DNA of 58,983 bases, taken from the NCBI RefSeq assembly GCF_032854445.1, contig NC_088305.1:31027645-31086627 (forward strand), written 5' to 3'. This document shows, one piece after another, positions 20,301 through 32,300 of this stretch. Position 1 is the stretch's first letter; every line of letters begins with the position of its first letter. Source of the DNA: Liolophura sinensis. Lineage: Eukaryota > Mollusca > Polyplacophora > Chitonida > Chitonidae. The position numbers and the translations under genes were made by a program. The notes beneath the pieces are model-generated. The model was given only the letters and a program-made list of their open reading frames with translations. It had not been told where the DNA came from and ran no database searches.

Positions 20301-23300
20301 GTCATGGCATGATCCCCCGCCAAATACAGTACCCTGCCACCAAGCCGACCTGTACGTGGCCTATGTCAATGCATGACTCCCCACCAAATACAGTACCCTG
20401 GCACCAAGCCGACCGGTACGTGGCCTATGTCATGCCAAGACTCCCCACCAAATACAGTACCCTGGCACCAAGTGGACCAGTACGTGGCCTACGTCATGGG
20501 ATGACCCCCCTCCCCACCAAATACAGTACCCTGGCACCAAGCCGACCAGTACGTGGCCTATGTCATGGCATGACCTCCCCACCCCCACCACCACCAAAGA
20601 CAGTACCCTACCACCAAGCCGACCAGGACGTGGCCTATGTCATGGCATGCCCCCCCCCCCCCCGCCAAATACAGTACCCTGCCATCAAGCCGACCAGTAC
20701 ATGGCCTATGTCATGGCATGAACCCCGCCAAATACAGTACCCTGCCACCAAGCCGACCTGTACGTGGCCTATGTTATGGCATGACCTCCCCACCAAATAC
20801 AGTACCCTGCCACCAAGCCGACCCGTACGTGGCCTATGTCATGGCATGACTCCCCACTAAATACAGTACCCTGCCATCAAGCCGACCCGTACGTGGCCTC
20901 TGTCAATGCATGACTCCCCACCAAATACAGTACCCTGGCACCAAGCCGACCGGTACGTGGCCTATGTCATGCCAAGACTCCCCACCAAATACAGTACCCT
21001 GGCACCAAGCCGACCAGTACGTGGCCTATGTCATGGGATGACTCCCCACCAAATACAGTAACCTGGCACCAAGCAGACCAGTACGTGGCATACGTCATGG
21101 CATGCCCCCCCGCCAAATACAGTACCCTGGCACCAAGCCGGCCAGTACGTGGCCTATGTCATGGCATGACTCCCCACTAAATACAGTACCCTGGCACCAA
21201 GCCGACCTGTACGTGGCCTATGTCATGGCATGACTCCCCACCAAATACAGTACCCTGCCACAAGCCGACCAGTACGTGACCAATGTCATGGCATGACTCT
21301 CCACCAAATACAGTACCCTGGCACCAAGCCGACCAGTACGTGGCCTATGTCATTGCATGACTCTCCACCTAATACAGTACCCTGGCCCCAAGCCGACCAG
21401 TACGTGGCCTATGTCATGGCATGACCCCCCGCCAAATACAGTACCCTGCCACCAAGCCGGCCAGTACATGGCCTATGTCATGGCATGACCCCCCACCAAA
21501 TACAGTACTCTGTCACCAAGCCGACCAGTACGTTGCCTATGTCATGGCATGACTCCCCACTAAATAAAGTACCCTAGCACCAAAGCCGACCAGTACGTGA
21601 CCGATGTAATGGCATGACTCCCCACTAAATACAGTACCCTGGCACCAAGCCGACCTGTACGTGGCCTATGTCATGGCATGACTCCCCACCAAATACAGTA
21701 CCCTGCCACAAGCCGATCAGTACGTGGCGTATATCGTGGCATGACTCCCCACCAAATACAGTACCCTGGCACCAAGCCGACCAGTACGTGGCCTATGTCA
21801 TGGCATGACTCCCACTAAATACAGTACCCTGGCACCAAGCAGACCTGTACGTGGCCTATGTCATTGCATGACTCCCCGCCAAATACAGTACCCTGGCACC
21901 AAGCCGACCAGTGCGTGGCCTATGTCATGGCATGACCCCCCGCCAAATACAGTACCCTGCCACCATGATGGCCAGTACGTGGCCTATGTCACTGCATGAC
22001 TCCCCACCAAATACAGTACCCTGCCACCAAGCCGACCAGTACGTGGCCTATGTCATGGCATGACTCCCCACTAAATACAGTACCCTAGCACCAAAGCCGA
22101 CCAGTACGTAGCCTATGTCATTGCATGACTCCCCACTAAATACAGTACCCTAGCACCAAAGCCGACCAGTACGTGACCGATGTAATGGCATGACTCCCCA
22201 CCAAATACAGTACCCTGCCACAAGCCGACCAGTACGTGGCCTATATTATGGCATGACTCCCCACCAAATACAGTACCCTGGCACCAAGCCGACCAGTACG
22301 TGGCCTATGTCATTGCATGACTCCCCACCAAATACAGTACCCTGGCACCAAGCAGACCTGTACGTGGCCTATGTCATTGCATGACTCCCCGCCAAATACA
22401 GTACCCTGGCACCAAGCCGATCAGTACGTAATTAATGTCATGGCGTGACGTCCCACCAAATGCAATACCCTGACATCAAGCCGACCAGTTAATCTTTTCT
22501 GCGAACATTGCCAAGTCCAATAGTGATAGAGGTGTCCAAATCAAACTTTAGGCAACCGGTACAGCAAAATCAGTTTTCGTTGTTGAAATTATAAAGCATC
22601 ATGATTTCTTCAAAATATTACATATAATCGTAACGGAAGATAGTTACCTGAAATGTGAGCCGAATTCGGATTGCACCTTAAGCAAAGCCAGGTTCCTGTT
22701 TCAGACGCGCTAGCCTCTTCAACTACTTACTTAGAGCGGAACACCAATTACTGACTGGTTTATTGTTTGAAGTACATTACTCATTGAGAAAATCCCAGCT
22801 TGATCGAAATACATTTTTTTTAATTCTGGATGGAAAGTACTTCGCCTATTACATTAACATCCAGTGCTTAAGTTGAAGTTGGCAAGTAGAGTCAGCTTTC
22901 CGATTTTCGAGTCAAGTCTTTTCATTGTTTTAATGTGATTATACGCTAAATGTGATGAAAACACAGCATTTTGGGTAATTCTAGACCAGTAATGTCAAAT
23001 AAATTGAAATTAACTTCACTGCATTTTTGACCTGATTCTGCTTAAGCCGTGATGCTGGGAGGCGTGTAAAATTGCTACTATTTATGCATTTACATGAACA
23101 GTTAGAAGGAAACCCTTACTGAGGAAAACTGACAAGAGGTAGTATTTTATCGGTTACGTAGAACCATTTGCCAGCTATCACACGGTCGTGGCTGCTCTGG
23201 TTTTACTCTCTGTGCTGTTCATCTTTAATTATAATTATTCTGTGTACCACAAATACGGCCTCTTATCAATTTACCTCAGTCAGAGTTGTATTCCAACTGT

Positions 23301-26300
23301 TCATTTAAAGGCTAAAAATAGTAACAACTTACACGACCCCTAGCACCATGACTTAAGCAAAATTACCTGAAGAAAATGCAGTGATGTTAATTACAATGCA
23401 TTAGGCATCACTGGTTAACGCCATTCATGGTTGATGAGCGGTATACAAAAATAATATATACCAATACCCACGTGACCATGCGGACCAATAGGAGTTCTGG
23501 AACGGTCGTATCGTGATATCCTAGTTTATTATATTATCTGACTGTGTTTCACGTCGTACTAAAGAGTATTTCACTTATACGACAGCGGAGCGTACCTTTA
23601 AGCAAACCTGCAAACTGTACTTGCAGCAAATGCGAACTCCAAGGGGTAAGGGACTCGGGGGCAGTGGCAGCATGAACGCGTTGGTGTATTGTCGTGGCAC
23701 CCCCGAGGACTTTGACCTGTGGGAGAAGATGGGGTGTGAGGGGTGGGGATATGAAGATGTCTTACCCTACTTCATCAAGTCGGAAGATTGTACCAGCCCA
23801 GAACTCCTCAAGGGAGGTAAACTGTAGTTAAGTATAAAGACCACCTCATAGGGAATAAAATTATTGATTTGTTCTAACTCTTCACGTAAATCGTTAAATA
23901 GTTGCAATTTACATGCTCCCGGGCAACATGGCTCACTGCTAGAAAAAGCATAAAAAAATCATTTCTGTCGTATCACATGGAAATGGGACAAAGTTGAGAT
24001 TTAGTGTATTCTGTGAGTAGAAGATTGAATAAAATTACACACTTGACAAAATCAGTTTCCGTTTTACAAAGGTCATTAAAGCTGCATTGCTGCCGGATAG
24101 TATTTAAAACTTCGATGTCAAGGCCAGTCAGACTGAAGGCTGTATCGCAAATATGATTCTTATATTCACATTATTTTTTGTATACTCCTCCGAGATCTTG
24201 TTGAAAAAGAACAAAACAGCAAAATTTCATCTGCCTTTATTTATTTATTTGATTTGAAGACCAGCATGAGTTAGACTTGAACTCATTGCAACCTCATTGG
24301 TGAGAGGCTCCTGGGTGCTTTGCCTTTAACTCATGAGCATAACTTTCATTTCTATCCACCTTGGTTGATGTCTTCAGCATTTTTTGATGTACTCTACCGG
24401 TACTTAATATCACACATGCATTGGCTACACTGTTGTAATGTACGTTTCTCTGCCCAGGTGCCCACGGTACAGACGGCCCGATGGGGATCACCGAGGCCTG
24501 GGTATCACCCATAGGAGAAAATTTCATCCAGGCAGGAAAAGAGCTGGGGTTCGCCCACTCTGACAACAATAGCAGCAATCCTTACGGTGAGACAGCCATG
24601 CCTGGCCAGAAACATATGGTACTTCTTATTCTGGGGTGCTGTTATAATTGGTACTGATGGGGAAATTACACCATAACAACAGGCATACAGACTGTCATAC
24701 AGAAGTCAAATCACACACAGTCACATAGTCTGAAAGTTAATGCTTGAGACGTTGTCTCCGTATGAAAACGTCAGGAGACCTCTCAATTAGGCATTTTTCA
24801 CGAAACTCCTGGAGCACGCAGTTCATCCCAGAAAAGTAGTCATTGTTATTCGACTTGTCGATTGGTTCTGTAGGCGTGATGCGAACTCAGATGAACGTCT
24901 ATGACGGATGCAGAAGGTCCACAGCGGAAGCTCTCTTGAGACCTGCCATGCACCGGGAAAATTTGCATATTGCTACCCACTGTCACGTGACAAAGGTACT
25001 ACAAAATTATACCTAAACATTTTCAGTTTCTACGCAGACAACTACTCTAAAGCTGTTTTTTCACTTTGATTTCTTTGTATACATCTCCTGCTGAATTCGT
25101 TTAGTTTCACTTTCTGTTCACGGAACTCCCATAAAATGGTTCTCAGTTATCTTCAACAACTGCTTATAGATTTATTCCAAAATTAATTAACAAACATTTT
25201 TTCTATAGCTGTGAAAATTACTTATTAACTTTGAAAGTATTTATTCCAATGTGCTTTTTTCAAAATCAATTTCAACGCAGATTCTAATTGATGATAAAAT
25301 CGCTCGGGCGGTTGAGTTTGTACGCATGCTGACCGGAAGAGAGGTTGTGAGGGCACGTCGAGAGATAATCCTGAGTTCCGGTACGATCGGGTCTGCTCAG
25401 ATACTCATGCTTTCCGGAATTGGCCCTAGACAACACCTTGAAGATCTCGGGGTAAGTTCCTTTTTGTCGAGTTATAAGGCAAAAAAATGTGTCTGCAAAT
25501 TTCCAAACTCTCAATGATTTGGATGAACTAAGATTTCATGATATACTCCATAAAATTGAAATATTGACACTTGTTTCATTGGACGGCTGCGTAAAAGTAT
25601 TGTTTGTATAATTCTGGAGACAAACGTTTATCATGTTCGTCAGAGTATCAATACAGACCAAGGCAATATGCACACGATATATGCTGTCTTTGCGTCGAAA
25701 CAGACATTCGTATACCAGCCGTCAACCAATATCGACGTTCCAGGTCAATAATTGCAAGGCAATTTCCCAAAACGACATATACCTCAAACCACCAAAGAAC
25801 TAAGTAAGTATATAAAGTACGAAAATAGGACGGAATCGTGCAAAGAGAAGAAGTCAACAGTTTTCAGTGATGTTGGAAAGGCGCAAGGTATGTTCTAGGC
25901 CACCGAGTAAAATCAGTATTCATTTGGTGTACCATGCTGGAATAGAGGTTGTTGATGACAAAATATGTATCTCAGTTGCGCTTTGATTGCAACTGTTCAT
26001 ACATCCAACTTGACGATCTAATTCAACACGATGAATATACATCCCCTAGCCTTGGGATAATACACTTTTCAACAAACCGTTCACCATCAAAGGTTCAGTG
26101 GTAGAGATAAAGAGTTCACGTTATCTAGTACACCCGATCAACATTCTCCCTACAATTTATGTATACACCCACGATACATTGATACACAACGTGTAAGGCT
26201 AACGGCACAACATGAGCAACAAAACCCGAACAACGAGTGCAGTTGTACTTGGTATATTGTCACATATAATTGATGAAATCTTTAACACTACATGTGTTAA

Positions 26301-29300
26301 CTTACAAATCCTCTAGCATCGTGACGAAGTCAGGCAAATAAAATTATATTATGTTAATTGAATTTAATTGGATGTCAGAGCTCCAGGATTATTCGCACGC
26401 TGTGTTGCCAATAGTTATGTTCAACAATGACGTGAAAACAATGCTGTACATTCTTCAATCAGATAGTCATTGTGTGAAAATGGTACACGTATATATACGG
26501 CTTGTATTAAGAAAATATCTGAAGGCACAGGCATGGTATCGCTATTGTTATGAATGTGTTTATGCCTATGTATTGCAGATTGCCGTGGAGGCCGATTTGC
26601 CGGTGGGCAGTTATCTGCAGGATCACATCATGCTGCAGGGAATCGAGTTCGAAATTGACCACCATGTTTTCCGAGGAGGAGCTGCAGATTCCCCTGAGAA
26701 TCAAGCTCGTTATGACTCAATGCGATCAGGTACAAACTGAGGACCAGGTACACAATAAGATCAGGTACACAATGGGAACAGGTACACAGTGTGATCAGGT
26801 AAACAGTGAGATCAGGTAAACAATGAAATCAGGTACACAATGGGAACAGGTACACAGTTTGATCAGGTAAACAGTGAGATCAGGTAAACAATGAAATCAG
26901 GTACACAATGGGAACAGGTACACAGTTTGATCAGGTACACAGTGAGATCAGGTAAACAATGAGATCAGGTACACAATTGGAACAGGTACACAGTTTGATC
27001 AGGTACACAGTGAGATCAGGTAAACATTAAGATCAGGTACACAATGAGAACAGGTACACAGTTTGATCAGGTACACAGCGAGATCAGGTAAACAATGAGA
27101 TCAGGTACACAATAAGAACAGATACACAATGAGACCACGTACACGATGAGATCAGGTACGCAATGAGACCAGGTAAACAATAGCAAAAGGTACACATTGA
27201 AATCAGGTATACAATGAGGGTCAAGTCCACGATGAGGATCAGGTACACAATTGGAACAGGTACACATTGAAATCAGGTACACAATGAGATCGAGTACACA
27301 ATGAGATCAGGTACACAATAACAACAGGTATACAATGAGACCAGGTACACGATTAGTTCAGGTACACAATGGGACCAGGTAAACAATGGGAAAAGGTACA
27401 CATTGAGATCAGGTACACAATGATGATCAATTACACGATGAGAATCAGGCACACAATAAGATCAGGTACAAGATGGGAACAGGTACACAGTGAGATCAGG
27501 CACACAATGGGATCGAGTACACAATGGGACTGAGTACACATTGGGAACAGGTACCCAATGAGATCAGGTACACAATGATATCAAGTACACAGTTAGATTC
27601 AGCACACAATAAGATCAAGTACACAATCAGATAAGGCCCAAAATGAGGGTCAGGTACACAGTGGAAACAGGTTAACAATGGGAACAGGTACACAATGATA
27701 TTAAGTGCACTATTAGATCCAGTACACAACAATGTTAAATGATATCAAATATATAAGATCAGGTACACAATGAGGCCAGGAGCACAATGAGGATCAGGTA
27801 CACAATGAGCATTATGTACACAATAAGATCAGGTACACAATGGGAACAGGTACACAATGAGATAAGGTACGTAGTGAGATCTGGTACGCGGTGAGAAATT
27901 TTACAAAATGAGAACAGGTACACAGTGGGATCAGGTACACAGCCAGATCAGGTACACAGGTAAACAGTCAGATCAGGTAAACATGAGATCAGGTACACAC
28001 TGAGATCAGGTACACAATGAGAACAGGTACACAGTCAGATTCCAATTCGATAATTGATGGTCGCTTGACAAACAGTTATCAGTATTTACACAGCCTTCCA
28101 CAAAATATACAGACGGTTTTGGACACTTCGTTGGTGTTACTTGTTTTAACAGGATATTTAAGTTTTCCTTCATCGATTCATAGTTTTTCAAGAGAAAAAG
28201 TACCTTCAAGGGTTTTCTTAAAATTCCAATATGGCCGTCAAATCCAGTGAGTTGTATTAGTTTGTTTTAAATAATTCGGTTAAGCAATCTAATGGCCTTT
28301 CGAGCGGCACACCTACAAGGGTCAGTTTCAAAGCTTCAAAGTTTTACAGAAGTTGTGGTAAAATAACCTTTATTTTCTAATAATTCTTCTTTGACAACGT
28401 GTCATTCGTTCATCCGTTTAACTCAGGGATGAAGCATGACTATATAGGCCTACATTTCATGCTAAAGTTGTTGTTGTTGTAACGCTCCTCGCCCATGCCC
28501 TTTTTCAGGCCCCATGGCGACCAACTTGATAGAAGGCATTGGGTTTTTCAAAACAGGGACACCGTCAGAGAACAACAACAACGCATCGATACAGATGTAT
28601 TTCATGCCGTGTTTGCGGGACCCCATCTGGGAAAAGAACTCAGGGATGAAACCAGACGTAAGCCAATGCACGTGCAACATACCTTACCGGCTTAATTTAA
28701 TTTATTGGAATTGTTTTCGTGTCACTGCTTATTTATTTATTTGATTGGTGTTTTACGCCGTACTCAAGAATGTTTCACTTGTATGAAACTTGGTGATGAG
28801 ACAAGCTTAGCAATGGTCTACAAGCCTGGTTGTTAGTAGACAAGTTTGGTTATGAGTGGACAAGCGTGGTAATGAACAGGCAAGCTTGGTAATTGGAAAT
28901 TAAACGAATATTTACCTGTAAGTTGAAGTTTGAGTGCAATTCTACATAGAATTGGTGCAGGAACGGAGGAATCATGAGAGATTGTGCATGCGAGCCGAGT
29001 ATCAGTCTTTAAAGCACTAATCATGTCCAGAATATCGGGTGGGAAGCTACAGTTAATCTAAAACTTCAACAAAAATCGCATCCTATTCAAGGGTGATTTG
29101 CAAAAATGTAGAGTTAGGGAGGGCTCAGGATTCTTCCGTTCCTGCACTATGGCTATGTAGAATAGCACTCAAACTTCAGCTTACAGGTAAGTATTCGTGT
29201 AACTTCCAATTCTTCTACGTCCTGGTTACCCCACTACGTAACCATGTAAGATTTTAAAGTAATATGTGCAGTAGATAATAGACTAAGTACACTGGACAGC

Positions 29301-32300
29301 TTCCGTGAAAATGAGTCATAAACATGTGGGCCCATAGTACTTTAATATTACCAAACATCCACCCTTCCAAGTACAGTAACCTGACAACATGAACAAAGCT
29401 TAATGTCGCGTCCATCACATGACGAAGTTCCCTAAAGAGAGTAGTAGAACTGCTTTATGACAGAACGTAACTTCTTTTGCCCAACTGGCATTCTTCATAA
29501 GTCAGCCAATAGGTATTCCTCTCGAAATAGCTGCTCAGGCAGTCGCACTCTTCCTGCTGTGAGCTGTAAATTTAACAATGTCAGTTCCAGCAGATTTTAG
29601 GACATTCTTCAGCCCTCTGTTTACACTGTTTGTGGGGTTTGTTTTGGCTGATAAGTAATTTTGAGTGACAAACCTCTCAAGATTTGGTTCTGGTTCAGAA
29701 GGACAATGACACACTGTGTAAGGGGTATCATTATTGGAGAGTAAAGATGAGAAACAACTGGCTTGTTTAACTCTCAGATCAGTGAAAGGCCTTACACAAG
29801 ATCAAACAAAGAAACACCAAGACGCTTAAATAACCTGAATACACATATATTGACAAAATATAAGAAAATAATACAACTAACAATAATATACAAAACAATA
29901 CAAATAATTACATATACGCATATATAGTTTCTTACAGTTTCCAAATCTGGATGGAATATTCCGGCAAAGGCGGGTCAGTCCGCGTATATATAGAATCCAA
30001 AGCTAAGATGAATTCGCCAATCTACGAATGACGGTCCGATAAGTGGTTTATTCCCCAACTGCCTGTGAATGTGTAACTTCTCAGGACGAACAGGTTGACA
30101 GTAGTGTCCGTGATGCCGAGCTGTAGGAGTATGCTTCACTCCTCGGAAATATACTCGAAGTCACTTTCAGGGTAAATTGAGATGAAGTGTACGTAATCGC
30201 GCGAAGAGATATTGACCGATACAAGCTCCAAAATAACCTCTCAAAAAATAGCAAGTGGCGAAACACAAGTTCACAAAGTGCTTTTGTACAGAAAATGGAG
30301 TACGAATGTCGAATGGCTTGAAAGCTGATATCCCCAAACCCAGCAAAATCCTTCACAGTGAGTGACATTAAATAAGACTGCTCTCAAATGGACTTGAGTA
30401 CTGAGACTGCTCACAAGTGGACTGCGAACTTCATAACTCCGTCTCTCATATTCACAGACTAACGTAAAAGAAAATTCTGGATGGTTTGATCATAAACATG
30501 TTTACAACACCGATACATATTTCCAGAATATACACTCTATTTGCAATGACACTAAACTCATAAACACCGAAAATTCAAAAAAGCTCGACTGAATTACAGT
30601 GCAGGCTATACCATACACAGAGAGAAAAATGTAGGTCAGATACTGACAAATAAAAAATTATAATACAATGTTTAAAGACGGGGCCGGTAACAACACAATC
30701 TGTCATCAGGCTTGTACTGTTCAGTCACCACTGGCGGTATGTGACGGCCCGGTTTTGACTGTTTGAGCCAATCCATGATTTGAAACACATATTTATTATC
30801 TGAGAGATACATGTAGTGAATATCCATTGCCTGTAGAGTTTGGCAACGCTGAGCAGTTAACAGTGCTAATAACATGACTTAGTTTAACGTCAAGTTTTTC
30901 AAAAAGATCACACTGACGGAAGGTAATGTTTGTAAGTAGCCCAACACCAAGTTAAGATCCCATATGTGCGAGACAGAGAGGGTTTCTCGCTGAAGACTCC
31001 TTCTGCAAGTCGGGAAACAACTTGGTTGTGACCCAAATGCCTGGTTGCCTGGTAATGCAATAACTGCAGACAGCGCTGAACGAGAATTGACAGCATGTAC
31101 TGAAAGGGGGGAAAGAATAAAATCGTAAGATTTCCAGCTCATAGAGAAAGCATTAATTGCAACTCCATCTAGATCAGGTTGATATGCTACAGATGGCATT
31201 AATTAGCAGTTAATTCGTGACGCAGATAAGTAAATAACTGGGCAACACTCCTAACTCGGTCATTGCCTCATCATTCAGTAATGTATTTAACATCCATTCT
31301 GTCTCCCTACGATTATTACGAGACTCACGGTCAGCTTGTTCATTTAAAGGGCCATGTAAAGTGCTAACAGTTCCAAATAGTTAACGTGATTGATTGCTTC
31401 CTTTGCAGTCCACAAACCAACGCTTCTATTTTGACCACACACTGTCCCCCAGCCAGACTGGGAAGCGCCTGTATTCATTGTAATATCAGAAAGGCCATGC
31501 CTAAGAATATTAAATGAGGATTTTGTATTGTCTATCCATTACGTGATGCCATTAACAGCGTTTTGAGACAATACCATGGACTGTCAAAATCACCATAATT
31601 TGCTTTTAAAGCGTTTGATTTCTCAGTTTATATCTGGCGGCAATATAATGCCCCATACATAACCCCTGGAAAACTGGATGTTGCAAGTCTTAGTACCCTT
31701 GCAACTGCCCTTGTACTTGAAGTATTACAGCTCATCAACTCCTTCATACACTGTGTTGTTTTACATGGTTTCCCTGCCGATAGATATCTGTATAGAATCT
31801 AGACAAATCCTAGGTACACTTGCCTTTGTGATGGACCAAATGAGGACTAACATTGGACAATAAATCCGTGAAAATGTAACATTCCCACTGCAGCACGTAC
31901 GTTATTAAAGTAATTGTCAACACCATCCCCTTAAGGGTATGAGTCGTTAATATAACTTGTTGACAGATGGCCCCTCTTTTTAAGAGCAGCAAATATGGGT
32001 TTAACCACTTAAGTGTATTCCGAGGACGGTAAACCATTCGGCAAACAGGTATACTTGTACAGCTTACCACGCCACTGAAACTTCAAACTAATTTTTACTT
32101 TCCTCATCTGTAGGTAGAGAGCAATACGTGTCTTTGACGTCAACAAAGGCCATCAAACAGAACGGCCTGATCAGTTTAATAGCCCAGTTTAAACTTTCCA
32201 TTTTAAAATAGCGGCACTAAACATACTTGTTTAACCCTTTCAGGTTTAGAACAATTCTGTTAAACCCATCTTTCTTAAGTCTGAGAAACTCTGGGAAAAT

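Noticed and set aside
19147-20860. Open frames of 190-281 codons in the 64-bp satellite
   Set aside because: They read the repeat itself in changing frames, exist on both strands, and have no non-repetitive part.
26351-26740. A 129-codon frame ending in GMC-2 exon 7
   Set aside because: The part before 26579 is intron; there is a good acceptor and the paralogues share only the exon part.
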